The notes: a model not told the origin generated them from the sequence alone. Counted from the stretch's first letter, positions 19,612 to 30,649 are shown. The stretch: DNA of 64,000 bases from Phymatolithon calcareum (GCA_977006965.1 OZ345356.1:2232001-2296000); one strand, 5' to 3'. A program made the numbers and translations.

Positions 19612-19804
19612 TTTCTGCAAGTAATGAGAAACTGCCTCGTTACTCAGAATGAGGTTTTGGGAGCTTTTTTGTTGTTTTATTTTTTTAAAAAAATTAAAAC
19701 AATATATGCCCCCATTCTTCAAGCCGATATGGGTAACATGCCGTTTTTTGGGAATTTTTGAACGCTCTGATGGCACTTTCCTCTTTCTTTCTTTTATTGC
19801 ACAA

Positions 19805-22136
19805 AAACGCTAACTTAAGTTAGTGCCTGGGGATGTTTCCAAACAGCCCCTCATTGGTCACGAAATTGAGTACTTCGAGCGGTTTCTCATTGCAAATTTC
19901 CTGAATCGTTTTGGTGCCAACTCTACCAATAGTCTGGCGTCTTGATACAGTTCGTCCACTACAGCGTAGGAGTAGATGCTCCTTGGTTCCCACTGAGCAG
20001 GCCTTGCATATAGGGTCGTAATCAACCGAACCATCTTGAAAACCTGCCACCAGTGAGCAACATTCCGCGGCAAGCTGATTAAGGGTAGTTTCAGCGAGCC
20101 TGTGGCTTATATTGAGCCTTGGGTGTGAACTGCATTCTCCTTGGCTTTGTCGAATGGTGCGGTTTGATGATGGACCGCGCAGCTTCTAGGGTTAAGGGTA
20201 TATTTTGATGGGCCATCAGACTTGACTCCGTAATGCCTCGTCGAGCGGGCTCGTCCGCTTTTTCGTTCCCAGGGAGACCACAGTGGCTTGGGATCTAAAT
20301 TGTTTCTATGGTGATTATGTTATCCATCAGATTTCCCATTGCATCTCACAGCTTTCTTGTCATCTCTGCGCACATCCGTGGTTGTCCGGCCAGCGTATCC
20401 AGGGAGCTCATGCTGTCGGTAAACCAGCGAACTTGCTGTCCACTTGGGATTTACAGTTGTTCTATCGCCTCGAAAGCTCAGACCGTTGCGAATATTTCGG
20501 CGTCGAACGATGAACCCACCGCTCTTGTGCTCGTGTCAAGTTGCGGCAGTGCTTCTTCCCCGTGTAACACCAAGATGCCCGCGCCGCCGACCTGATCAGG
20601 TATGCTTCGGTACATATCGAGCGTGTCACCGTCTTCGCCGCAGATATTGATCCGTACGTTGGAGTTGGTGGAAACCGCCCGGTAAGCGTGTGTGTCTCCA
20701 TCATCGTACATTAATAGGATGTCCGGTGGTTTCCGATCTCAGAACTCAAACTTTCCGACCGCCGGATGCCTTCCATGTTGGTCTGCATTGAATGTGCTTA
20801 CGGTGGCAGTGTACCATCCGTCTTCCCATCGTATCGAGACTCTTTCTTTTTTCGGTTAGACTCTCAAACGATTCGTTCGATAGTTTGCCAAGGCTACCAT
20901 CCGTCCAAACTTCGATATTCGCAGGGTGATTATTACTCATTACCTCGATGAAGCGTTCCGCTGTCGACCGTTTTTCCGCCTCACCCGCCTCTGCTGAGAT
21001 TGGCATGTGGAGAATTGAAAGCCTCCCAGACGAGCGGTCCTTACGGATAGGAGTGTAGAGGGAACTCCGTGGCCATGCGAAAATTCCTTTTGAGACACTG
21101 AGTTCGACGCTTGACTCACGCCATTAACACGGTAGCATTTTCGAGGGTTTGGTGTGATCGTTTGACGCTTGCACCACGGGTGCTTCTGAACCAATACGAA
21201 GAGCCTTCTCCATGACTATAGCCGCATCATTCTCGCCAAGTTGCCGCAGGTTCTGCATGCCGGTCAGCCTGCGTAGTCTAGGAATCCTCGTTGGTTTTCA
21301 AGAAGCCACAGGAGACGCGTGAAGCCTCGTTTCGCGCAACCTCCACGTGCCGAATATGTGTCTGGAACCCATGGACCGCACACGATGATGCACCGCAGAG
21401 GGCGATCGGCTCTCAGTAGCTTTTTCGGAAAGCCTCCCATGCGGCCTATTCCGCTCCCCAAACCGTTCTGTCTAGCGCGCGCATGAATCCGGTCTTGACC
21501 TCGACTTTCCGCGACACTTCTTGGCAGTGTTTCTTGAAGCTCAGCCGCTGGTCGAAATGTACCCCTAGAAACTTGTAGTCGGTAACTGCTTCAATGGCTT
21601 CACTATCAATAGTCACTGACCAATCGAGTATGTCTTTCGGACACCTCCCGCCAGCCGCAAAGCCTAACACTTTGCATTTTGTTGCGTGGACCTTTTGCAA
21701 AATGTGGAAAGTGCACCCGCCGCTTGATTGAGTTTCGACCTGACTTCGTCCCAATTGCGACCTACTTCATGGAAGCTTGTGTCGTCGGCAAAGCTGAATT
21801 GTACCCCATCTTCGACCTTGGACATAGTGAGCTTCCTTTTGGCAAGCCACATCCTAGTACCCATGATCTACCAACGGTTCCGTTCAGCGAGCCTTTTGCC
21901 CGGCGGTCCGGCAAGTAAGCTCTCATCCAGCAAAGCACATTTGATGGACAAGCAAGGCTTCCCATTTTTGCTAGGCGTGCAGGGATTACCCATGCGATCG
22001 TACGCCGCGCTGAAGTCGACGAAAAGGGCAGCGCATTTCTGTGTGCGAGAAAAGGAATCTGCGGTGCGTTGCGCCAATGGCACTTTCGAGAGTGGAGAGT
22101 AAAACATGAGCTTTTTGTGTGGCAGGTTGCACCAGT
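19805..22136 (-). pseudogene. LINE family H: RT, RNase H and Cys/His tail, decayed
   Basis: Read on the minus strand. Motifs are KCAALFVDFSAAYDRM (RT, about 22010), then the RT thumb with TDYKFLGVHFDQRLSFKKHC (about 21560). RNase H follows with IEVWTDGSLGKL (about 20900), then a C-terminal zinc-type motif (CKACSVGTKEHLLLRC, about 19990). The catalytic RT Asp-Asp segment lies in the damaged part. Many frameshifts and stops are present. RNase H followed by a C-C-H-C tail marks an I/Jockey-group LINE, distinct from family A. The 5' side is broken by the hAT element at 22145. Confidence 0.8.
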
Positions 22137-22196
22137 GTTGTTGCCAGGGGTTGCGCCAATTCCATTGTTTGAGATTGCAGTCCCGGGTGAAATTTA

Positions 22197-22535
22197 TCAA
22201 TTTAATTGCTCCGTTTTGTTTGCAGCAATTCGCATTGCAATTGGAAGGCTTCGTACAATATAGACATCAATACTAAGATAGCTGTTCATCGCCTTTTCAC
22301 GTTCCTTGAGCTTCATCACCATTGACGATTGAACTGTGAACGACGACCCGGATCTCAACTTCTCGGCAAGAACGGCTCGGTATATCTCTCGCAAATGTTC
22401 TTCGCTTCCACCTCCAATGCAATGCTTGAGATGATTGTACGGGTTGGAGAACCCAGTACCCTTTTCGAAGAAAAAACTCACTTTCTCCGGTACACTGATC
22501 ACCCTTTGATCAAAGATAGACGCAAAATGGCACAT
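22197..22535 (-). pseudogene. hAT transposase N-terminal fragment
   Basis: 112 codons including VSFFFEKGTGFSNPYNHLKHC and KEREKAMNSYLSIDV. The same motif order (SFIEKTGYRNPYDHLKRSY) occurs at 47250-47477 in the larger hAT copy. It looks like a BED-type N-terminal region with degenerate zinc ligands. The catalytic domain is absent. Confidence 0.65.
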
Positions 22536-23018
22536 TCTGTCGAGTTTGGCCTACTTGACGCGAGTGTATATCACGGTTTTGTTCTCAAATGAGCTTCATA
22601 AGCAGCTGCACAACTTGTTTCGGCTTTGGTGTCGGTGAAGGTAGTGTCATCGCTAGTAGAGCGGAATGTGCTGGAACGTTGAACAAGGTCTGGTAGATGG
22701 GTTGGACTCGACTGTGAAGAGCAATGCGTGAGAATTTCGGAGAAGGCTGATAGGTTTCAAATCAAGAGATCTAATGCTATCCCTTTTATACTTGAGATTG
22801 AACCATCGTGACTGCTGGACTCTAATCGTAGCTAAAGACATTCAAGCCGTTGTTCTGTATCTGGCTGGTAAATTGATCGATACAGCTAACTAGATGATAG
22901 CAATGAATAGGCCCATTGTTGAAACCGTTTGGAGTCCAACGGCTCAATCTCGTCTTTATTTAACATAGCAAGAAGTAGCCATGGCCCAAATTTCATAGAT
23001 GTTTTGATGGCATACAGA

Positions 23019-23185
23019 ACGTACTCTGGGTATTACTAGAACAAAGACCACGTACTGGACATAAGGTAAGTACGTTGATTCTTGCATCCGATTAATGTGC
23101 TGTGTCTAATGTTCATCTACGTACTCTGGGTATTATTGAACAAAGACCACGTACTGAACGTGAGGTGAGTACGTTGATTCCCTCA
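23019..23185. repeat. Subterminal tandem repeat of the hAT element, 98-bp period
   Basis: Two units start ACGTACTCTGGGTATTA at 23019 and 23117, each with a second CCACGTACT and a closing AGTACGTTGATTC. A weak third start follows at about 23236. A poly(C) run is at about 23203-23213. Confidence 0.8.
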
Positions 23186-23371
23186 GCATTCTGCTTTACT
23201 CCCCCCCCCCCCATAACATTCCCCTGGTCCAATGTTCATCTACTTCGATCCTCGGTATTAGGTGCGACCAATTCGAATTGCAATTCAGTTCGAAGAACCA
23301 ATTTGGGTGGAATTGGGAAAAATTGCAATTAAATTGATAGCAATGGAATTGGCGCAACCCCTGGTTGTTGC

Positions 23372-23617
23372 TTTAAACATTCAAGTGTCGCTGACGGGTC
23401 GTGCACACCACATCATGAATGTTGGAAGTTTAAAATGGCCATTTCTAGATTGGAAACAACTTGCGATAGAGAGGACAGCCCGTGTTGAACTGCTTTCTAA
23501 AGAGGACCACATGGACATACACTAATTTACTGTGTCCGCAGAATGGAAGGCAAAAAGTGGTCGAGTCCAAGCACCAACAATCCTGTAGAGGACTGAGATA
23601 GGACTACTTTGAGTCCT
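23372..23617. other. No recognisable gene
   Basis: Sequence that was continuous with 22136 before the hAT inserted. No motif seen. Confidence 0.3.
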
Positions 23618-23745
23618 GAGTTTTCCCGTCCGCCATACTGGTGGACGATTCGTGAGCTACACAAAGGTAGGTAGCATCAGAGGAAGCCTTGCCCATATTT
23701 TCGGAAGTCTGTGGGGCTTTTAAATAAACTTGAAAGGAAAAAAAC
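23618..23745 (+). mobile_element. Family D tail
   Basis: Matches the reverse complement of 7968-8087 over about 110 bp, with the core TTCGGAAGTCTGTGGGGC and TTTTAAATAAA. No duplication was identified. Confidence 0.65.
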
Positions 23746-24850
23746 CACTTTACTTTAGAAACATTGAATAAGGTACATTACTGAACTTGTAGTGTATGGC
23801 TACTACGACAGAGGCAGATACATCTGTAGGCGGTAAACATGGAGGTTTCTATTGACGCCACCAAACCCTGGCGCGGCGACCGGTGCCATTGTGCTTGGTG
23901 GTATCGATGTTGATGTCTATTGCAACAAGGAGGAGACATGATTGATCGAAGACATACTTGTCAGCAATTGGAAACTGAGGCGGTAAATTATTGTTAATCA
24001 GGAAAGCATCAGCGCAATAACCTGGCAATGCAGCCATGTTGCACAAGGGCACCTGTGGTTGAGGTTTATACACGTATGCATGCGCAGCAGTCGGAGGAAG
24101 TGACCATCACATCAAGTGCAACCAGAGAGAGTTTCCAACTTAAATGAGAATAAATTGCGCGTCCGGGGCATCGCGTCTTATGAATAGCATGTCATGATTT
24201 GTTTCCCAAGAAAAGGAGGTCACCTTTCCGGTTTGAAAAGCTGCGAGCTGTTTCTGACACTCACTACACTCAAGTATCAAACTCGACGCGAATAGCATAT
24301 CCGGGGAATGACATTGCGCAGAACTGGAATGCTCCCGTGACCACCCTGCAGTACAAAAATACAGTCCCATCTCAGCTCCCACAACGAGAGCCGTGTAAGG
24401 CTATGCGCTCCCACTCGCCGTCGTTGTCCTCACACATGCCCCCTCTCCGTGCTGCCGGTCGTCGCCAATCAGATCGCACGCCGCGACATTCCATCCACCG
24501 ACAGTCGTGCACACTGTCCGTAATAACCTCCAAATCCTTCAAAACTGCACACGGAGCCGTTCGCGCACGCCAGTTCCACAACGTCCGTGAAACCCACACG
24601 AGGATTCAACCACCGGCCGGTTCCGAACGACACCGGAATGCATCGCAGCATCATAATCAGCACGACAATGACATCCTCCCCAAAATCGTCAAAGCACGGC
24701 GAGCATACAGCGCCCCCGCACGGCGCCTCGACTCCTCATCCCGATGGCGCAAATCTCTTCGCACAACTCCGCTCGAACTCCGCTGCGCGTAAGCTTCCCC
24801 CCTTCTTCTTTCATGTCTAACCTCCTTCCTTCAGCCTGTCATCCCCCAGA
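23746..24850. other. Upstream region of WD40 gene 1
   Basis: No convincing gene. ORF 23849-24073 (minus) and ORF 24199-24792 (plus) show no domain. From about 24400 the plus strand is markedly C-rich and A-rich with few G up to the start codon at 24851, so the promoter and 5' UTR probably lie here. No TATA box was evident. Confidence 0.4.
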
Positions 24851-25789
24851 ATGATCGCTCCGCAACTAGTGCACGCCCACTCCGACTGGGCGCTGCACGT
24901 CGCGCAATCCCTCTCCGGTCACTCCATCCTCTCAACCAGTCTGGACGGCACAGCACATCTACGCACCCCGCACGACAGTCTGCACCTCCGTCTGCCCTCG
25001 CCGGCGCTGCAGTGCGCGCTAGCGGAGGTCGGGCACTTCACCCTCGCGCTGCGCGACGGCACGGTGCGCACATACGGATCGGACGGGGCGGAAATGGACG
25101 TGTGCAAGTTCCCGCGACTGAGGAGCGCGTGCGGTGCAGCAGCGGACGGGAGTGTGCAATTTGCGTGCTTCACTTCTGGCGTGGCGCACGCGGTCGTGCT
25201 GCGGAATGTGCGCACCGGGAAGAAGGTGGTGCACGAGGGGGCGGGAAGGGGGCGCGGCGTGCAGATGGCGGATGGTGGGAGACGCGTGGCGTATGTGGGT
25301 GAGGAGGGGGTGAGAGTGGCGGATGGGTGGTTGGACGGGGTGCGCGTGGCGGGGGCGGAGGGGGATGCCGGGTTGGCGATGGATGGACGGGGGGTGACTG
25401 TGGCGGTTGCGGATGGGGGTGGGTTGAGGGTTGTGGATGTGAGAGGGGGTGGGAGGAGGTTGAGGGGGTATGAGGCGCCGGGGGGGTATGGACGGTGCGC
25501 GATGTCGTGGGATGGGGGGATGGTTGTGGCGGCGGAGAGTGAGGGGTGGGGGGTGTGGGATGTTGGTGCGGGGAAGGTGGGGATGCTGCCCGGGGTGGGA
25601 GGGTTTTGTAATGGGTGCGCGATGGCGGCGGGTGGGGCGCAGGTTGTTACGGCGGGGACGGATGGGATGGTGCAATTGTGGAGTTTGGTTGGGAATGTTG
25701 GTCGGTTTTTGAGGAGGAGGGAGACGAGGGAGGAGTGTAGATGGTGGCTGAGGGGACGGTCGAAGTTGGGTGTGGCGTCGGATGGGTGA
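24851..25789 (+). CDS. WD40-type beta-propeller protein, copy 1
   Basis: A single-exon gene for 312 residues. Blades are visible as repeated turns: GHSILSTSLDGTAHLRT near the N-terminus, LALRDGTVRTYG, YGRCAMSWDGG and WGVWDV, and the clearest WD40 strand VTAGTDGMVQLWS near residue 280. The protein ends with a basic, Arg-rich tail (RRRETREECRWWLRGRS). WD40 propellers act as interaction platforms; the partner is unknown. The Met at 24851 aligns with the start of the paralogue at 28063. The two proteins are highly similar along their whole length. The coding strand changes from C-rich to strongly G-rich about 220 nt after the start. No intron is needed. Confidence 0.85.
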   Translation: MIAPQLVHAHSDWALHVAQSLSGHSILSTSLDGTAHLRTPHDSLHLRLPSPALQCALAEVGHFTLALRDGTVRTYGSDGAEMDVCKFPRLRSACGAAADGSVQFACFTSGVAHAVVLRNVRTGKKVVHEGAGRGRGVQMADGGRRVAYVGEEGVRVADGWLDGVRVAGAEGDAGLAMDGRGVTVAVADGGGLRVVDVRGGGRRLRGYEAPGGYGRCAMSWDGGMVVAAESEGWGVWDVGAGKVGMLPGVGGFCNGCAMAAGGAQVVTAGTDGMVQLWSLVGNVGRFLRRRETREECRWWLRGRSKLGVASDG

Positions 25790-26362
25790 TGAGGTGGTAT
25801 GTGGGTGTACGGGAAGAGATGAATGAAATGTACTTTACTTTGTTCCGACTCGCATTGAGTGCTTGGAAAACACGACCTGAATTCGGTCGACAAGATTCGC
25901 ATCGGCTGACTCCCACGGACGGAAGGGGAGAAACTTCAGCGCCAGGTGTTGAAGAGGCCAATCAAGTGTCTTGAATAATTATTTATGACTTTTCGCATTA
26001 CAATTTCGACGTTGCTTAATACTGTGAGATTGGCGCACTACTGTCTTCCTTTTGGGACGGTGCAATGATACGCAGTGTCGAGAAATGCGTCGTGGGCACC
26101 TCTGTGGCTCTGGTGTAATGTCGAAAAAATACTCTACTCTCGCTTCCTCACATTCGGACCCTGCCCCCAACGCGAACATCGCTGAATTCTCTACTTGGAC
26201 ACGGCACCGTCGTTGTCCACTTCACCTTCCCTTCCTTCCGCGAGCTGCAGATATGCGCGCCCTTCCTGAAGCTCAACCCAAGTCACGCCTGTCAGGCATG
26301 TTGGGAATGGTGAACGGCGCACTGCACAAAGCGCAAGTGACGAGTAGCACTCGCTGTATAAG
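25790..26362. other. 3' flank of WD40 gene 1, duplicated
   Basis: Words such as CGGACGGAAGGG (about 25917) and CCTTCCCTTCCTTCCGCG (about 26226) recur in the same order behind gene 2 (about 29178 and 29535). The duplication therefore covered the 3' flank as well as the gene. Confidence 0.5.
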
Positions 26363-26818
26363 GTGAAAGGTAACTCGCATTTACGCATGTACTTCTATCG
26401 CAGTGATACTATCCTTGGAAAAGGAACGTTCGAGAAGGGGCCAATGTCCTCCATGTCCGCTTCGGAGAGCACCGCTCGATGCAGATTAACGACGGTGGTA
26501 GCAGAGAGGATGTGGGACGCTGGTAAAGCTCACAAAATCTTCGACATCCTCGAAGGAGGCAGGCAACGACTTCATTCTGGGCGATGGTCGCCCATGACTC
26601 TGAATTGGAGTGACACCACTGAAAAAGGAACCTACATGGACCTCGGGAGAATGGTAGATATCTTTAATGTCAGTGATGTCATCCTTTGTAATTCTGTACA
26701 AGAGACGTTACAATATTTCATCCCAGACACACTCACCCGAGAGTTGTCGACACTCGACATCTCTCAACTTGCAAATCATGGTAACTATGCAGTGAGAGTT
26801 CGCTTTTTTACTGCCTAA
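26363..26818 (+). CDS. Hypothetical ORF
   Basis: 151 codons, with YRSDTILGKGTFEKG and a C-terminal VSDVILCNSVQETLQYF. No domain was recognised and there is no second copy in the window. It lies between the two WD40 genes in a region otherwise free of repeats, which makes a real gene possible, but codon-level support is lacking. Confidence 0.25.
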   Translation: MKGNSHLRMYFYRSDTILGKGTFEKGPMSSMSASESTARCRLTTVVAERMWDAGKAHKIFDILEGGRQRLHSGRWSPMTLNWSDTTEKGTYMDLGRMVDIFNVSDVILCNSVQETLQYFIPDTLTRELSTLDISQLANHGNYAVRVRFFTA

Positions 26819-27129
26819 ATCTAGCTCCCGATGTTTTCCTCTTCAACTACTGCGTATTACCAGAAAGCAACGCCGATTACTATAGCACTAGGTTATTTGC
26901 AGCGTTGCGCTTTTTCACAACTGCTCCGGGACGCTCAATATACCTACTGATATTGCAGTGCCTAGCGCCACTATCTGGTTCTATAGCGGTCGACTGGCTA
27001 CCCATCCCTTCCTCTCTCTTTCTTCAACACAACTGACATGAATGGGTCAACTCAAGGAAAGAAAAATCGAACAGAGGCCTCGCAAAACAGACCCATCCGT
27101 TTGAGAATTCTCGCAATGACCTCGCACCG
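26819..27129. other. Nothing recognised
   Basis: No ORF, repeat or RNA gene seen. Confidence 0.3.
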
Positions 27130-27483
27130 ATGTATCAGCTCCTGACTTTCGTGCTCTCAGAAGTGGGACGGGACCCAGGTCAAGCATCCTTGACTACCTG
27201 TACTCATCTCCATTGCCTTGAACATCCGCTCTTTGCGTACATTATGGAGTCATGTGCGAAAGCTCTTTATGTGTTGCATACGTGCTCTTCTTTGCCCGAC
27301 GTTCACCAACAGTGTCTTAAACTCTTTAAAGACGCACATTGCGACATGCTGCCGTCAAGTTGTACTGTACGCCCATCTGACAAGGCATTCTATCAACGGC
27401 ATATTGCACAACGTAGAGCTTGGATGCGGTCATGCACGACACAAAAGAGAATCGACGACAACGCGAACCGCATCTCGATTTAA
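27130..27483 (+). CDS. Hypothetical ORF
   Basis: 117 codons with several Cys and His residues (CTHLHCLEH, CHCDMLPSSC-like spacing) but no clear motif. Same repeat-free interval as the preceding ORF. It could be spurious. Confidence 0.2.
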   Translation: MYQLLTFVLSEVGRDPGQASLTTCTHLHCLEHPLFAYIMESCAKALYVLHTCSSLPDVHQQCLKLFKDAHCDMLPSSCTVRPSDKAFYQRHIAQRRAWMRSCTTQKRIDDNANRISI

Positions 27484-27635
27484 ATTTCACAAATTTTTCG
27501 TTTACTGACGACTTCGGCTGATTAAAAGTGCCATTTTTTATACTTTTTAAACGGCAACTGTATTCGAAATCCAGCTCTGCCTGACTGATCTATTTCATTT
27601 TCAGTCAAGATAATTGCGCATGGTGCGCAGTACAG

Positions 27636-27690
27636 GAAAAGAAATGTAGATTTTTCTTTAAAACTTACCAACATATCCACCAACGATTGA
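27636..27690 (-). mobile_element. LINE A tail, very short
   Basis: On the minus strand it resembles the family A end (GGTAAGTTTTAAAGAAAAATCTAC). It is diverged and lacks a clear (TTC)n. Confidence 0.5.
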
Positions 27691-28062
27691 TGCGTACAGA
27701 ACTTCAGCGGCACAAACGTGTGGACACCATAGTGGAACACATTGTGCCTGTCCGTAGCAGCACGTAAAGTCTCAAAAACACACTGCATCGTGCCCCCATC
27801 TGCCTACTGTATGAAACGTTTACCAGCACGCGTTTTCCCTCCCGATTTTTCGTGGAACGGCAGCGGATCAGAATTTTCACACTGCTACATACGTAACGCC
27901 TGGATGACACCAACAGTGCATCCGTCGTCAAACGGGCCGCAACACCATCATGCAACGACAGCCCGTCCCTTGCCAGTACCCTGCACACTTAAATGCTGCG
28001 CGGCATTCAGCACACAGGGTCACAAGCCCAAACCCAAACATCCGTCGCGCGAACCCCGCAAA

Positions 28063-29007
28063 ATGATCACACATCGCACCATCCACGCCCATTCCGACTG
28101 GGCGCTGCACGTCGCCCTCTCCGCCTCGGGGCATTCCGTCCTGTCCACCGGTCTGGACAGCACGGCGCGCCTGCGCACCCCGCACGACAGTCTGCTGCTC
28201 GCACTGCCGCAGCCGGCACTGCAGTGCGCTTTGGCGGAGAATGATCTGTTCGCGCTCGCGCTGCGCGACGGCACGGTGCGCACATACGGCGCCGACGGGG
28301 CGGAGAGGGATGTGCAGACGTATCCCGACATGCGAAGCGCGTGCGGTGCAGGGCTATCGGCGGATGCAGGCGTGCAACTCATGTGCTTCACGTCGGGCGC
28401 GGAGCATGCGGTCGTGCTGAGGAATGCAAGCACCGGCGCGCGGGCGGTGCGCGCGGGAAGGGGGCGGGGGCGCGGCGTGCGTGTGACGGAGGACGGGAGG
28501 AGGATAATGTATGTCGGCGAGGGAAACGTCGTGAAGGTTGCGGATGAACGCATGGATTGCCTGTACGCTGGGGAGGCGGAAGGGGATGTCGGGGTGGGGA
28601 TGGATGGACGCGGGGTGAACGTTGTGATTGCGGATGGGGATTCGGTACGGGTTGTTGATGTGAGATGTGGGCATGTGACGGTCTTGCAGGGGTATGACGC
28701 GCCGGGAGGGTATGGACGGTGTGCGATGTCGTGGGATGGGGGGAAGGTGGTGGCGGCGGAGAGTGGCGGGTTTGGGGTGTGGGATGTGCGTGGGGGGAAG
28801 ATCAGAACGCTTGGATGTGGTGGTGGTGGGTTTCAGAATGGATGTGCTATGTCGGCGAATGGGGGACAGGTTGTTACGGCGGGGACGGATGGGAAGGTGA
28901 GATTGTGGAGTACTGTTGGGAATGTTGGGAGGTTTTTGAGAAGGAGGGAGACGAGGGAGGAATGTAGATGGTGGTTGAATGCTAGATCGCCTCTGCGGGT
29001 GGCGTAG
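28063..29007 (+). CDS. WD40-type beta-propeller protein, copy 2
   Basis: A single-exon gene for 314 residues, paralogous to 24851-25789 throughout (both have HAHSDWALHVA near the start, ALRDGTVRTYG, YGRCAMSWDGG, VTAGTDG, and the tail VGNVGRFLRRRETREECRWW). The frame is open upstream to 27742, but the Met at 28063 is chosen because the similarity to copy 1 begins there. The same C-rich to G-rich switch occurs about 225 nt into the gene. Copy 2 has two small insertions relative to copy 1, including one in the SADAGVQLMCFTSG region. Both copies keep open frames, which argues that both are under selection. Confidence 0.87.
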   Translation: MITHRTIHAHSDWALHVALSASGHSVLSTGLDSTARLRTPHDSLLLALPQPALQCALAENDLFALALRDGTVRTYGADGAERDVQTYPDMRSACGAGLSADAGVQLMCFTSGAEHAVVLRNASTGARAVRAGRGRGRGVRVTEDGRRIMYVGEGNVVKVADERMDCLYAGEAEGDVGVGMDGRGVNVVIADGDSVRVVDVRCGHVTVLQGYDAPGGYGRCAMSWDGGKVVAAESGGFGVWDVRGGKIRTLGCGGGGFQNGCAMSANGGQVVTAGTDGKVRLWSTVGNVGRFLRRRETREECRWWLNARSPLRVA

Positions 29008-29113
29008 CATGGTAGAGTAATGTACTGTAGATAGTGTGGCAGAATGAAACAGTTTTTTTATGGCCTCTTGGCATTTGCTGGAGAGGGAATTGAAGTACAT
29101 GGAAGGTTTATCA

Positions 29114-29141
29114 ACACACACACACACACACACACACACAC
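29114..29141. repeat. (CA)n microsatellite
   Basis: About 14 CA units, 107 bp behind the stop codon of WD40 gene 2. Confidence 0.95.
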
Positions 29142-30649
29142 GATTCATGATGAGATTCTCATGCGGCTGACGCTCGCGGACGGAAGGGAAATGTACGTTG
29201 CGAAGCTCCGACGGTTGTCTACAGTGTTTGCGACACTGTGGCTGACTTTCTACGATTCGATTTCATTGTCAATTATTGGTGCGAATGGCATCAGCTAATG
29301 TCTGCCGTGTGTCAGCAATGCGCCGTGGATGAGCTGAACCATTGGATTGTAATATGTGGCTGAAAGAGAATGTCGAAAATGACGCTTCGTGAGATCTTTT
29401 TGTGAGCATCGCATATCCTACGCATCTGGTGAACACGACATTTTTGAGCTGTTCTGGAGCTGTTTTCTTTCGTTGCGGACACCATTGTTTTCCTTCGTAT
29501 TATGATGATGATGACGGTATCCATTTCCACACATCCTTCCCTTCCTTCCGCGGGCATGCGACATATGCAGAATTGACACAGTTGAAATCAAGTCACTCTA
29601 CTTCGTCACTGAGGAAGCTGTGAATAACGCACAGCATTCCTTGTCAATACTTTGGCGCAATCCTGCAACCTCTTTCTCTCTTCAGGTTTCTCAAACAGCC
29701 GCATCTAGTCGCTGATCGACGCTGTAGCATCATGTGCATCGAGAGAAACGCCAGGATACGAAAGTGAAGAGTATCATATAATATGATCGTCAACCAAGTG
29801 CAGGAGGAGGTATAACTTGTGCCTTTGATATGTCTCTGCCAACGCTACCAACAGAGCCTGATGTCCTCAATGCCCAGTACGGCGTTGCACTGTCCATAGC
29901 GGGTTAGGAACTGAAAATAGAGACTGGCACGATGGACCTGGAAAATGTTGGCGATCTGGAAGCTACCATGGTGATGGAAAAAGCATTACGGATGTTTCTG
30001 AATACACCGGTCACGGGGGCAATGAACTCTCTGGCAATGAAACCCAAAAGTCGGGTGCGATCCTGGCGCGAGACAGGCACTCATCAACTGGCAGAGAAAG
30101 GAATCCTTGCCCTACCGCACAAGAGATTCCAACCACCAATTGCGAAGGATTGAAGATTAGGTTCTTTCACTTCATAACCCCTATCTCGGCGAAAGACGAA
30201 GATTGGGAGCTAGAAGTATGGACCGATGGCAGCGCACAGATTCGTAATGTTCAAAATGGTGAGACGGTTTCGGTCAACTGGGATGCAGGTTGGTACGCTG
30301 CAACGCTCAAGACACTAGACGAGCACCAACATGAGGACAGCACCGTAATATCGAACTTTTTGACCCGACACAAATAGTTTCCGGATATCCTCCTTGCACA
30401 TGATGACGGGGACAAACATGCAGATACCTCGAGTCCTACGACCTCGCAACAGTTTGTGATTCTCTATTATAAGGATGGAGATATCCTTCATTCGTTCATT
30501 CGTTTCGCCTTTTCCCCAATTGGGCCAACAGCGATTCGAGGGTCTAAGTTTCTTCCATTCTATCCTATCGTTAGCGAGTTCGACTGCGGCTTTATCGCTT
30601 CCCGCGTGCCTTTTCTGCCTTCTGCTCCTCGATATGTACAGAATAATAC
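29142..30649. other. 3' flank of WD40 gene 2 and unassigned sequence
   Basis: 29150-29600 repeats the gene 1 flank. Beyond it there are two short ORFs (29932-30153, 30150-30377). The second contains ELEVWTDGSAQIR, which resembles the first strand of a retroelement RNase H (compare IEVWTDGSLGKL at about 20900), so a LINE scrap is likely near 30200-30380. Confidence 0.4.

Larger units (their letters stand above)
22145..23363. mobile_element. hAT transposon, internally deleted
   Basis: A 1219-bp element with 23-bp inverted repeats starting CAGGGGTTGCGCCAATTCCA, flanked by exact 8-bp duplications GTTGTTGC (22137-22144 and 23364-23371). CAGGG ends and 8-bp duplications define hAT. Inside remain one transposase fragment (22197-22535) and a tandem repeat (23019-23185). 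It cannot encode a full transposase and would depend on a relative such as the copy at 46111-47753. Confidence 0.93.

Noticed and set aside
23019-23185. CRISPR-like repeat array
   Set aside because: Only two long units with related spacers, inside a hAT element of a eukaryote.
24199-24792. ORF of 197 codons upstream of WD40 gene 1
   Set aside because: Biased composition, no domain, no counterpart upstream of gene 2; more likely promoter and leader sequence.
24919-25902. Antisense ORF of 327 codons over WD40 gene 1 (also 28354-29148 over gene 2)
   Set aside because: Pro/His/Arg/Ser-rich low-complexity translation caused by the G-rich opposite strand; the sense frames have WD40 blades and paralogue conservation.
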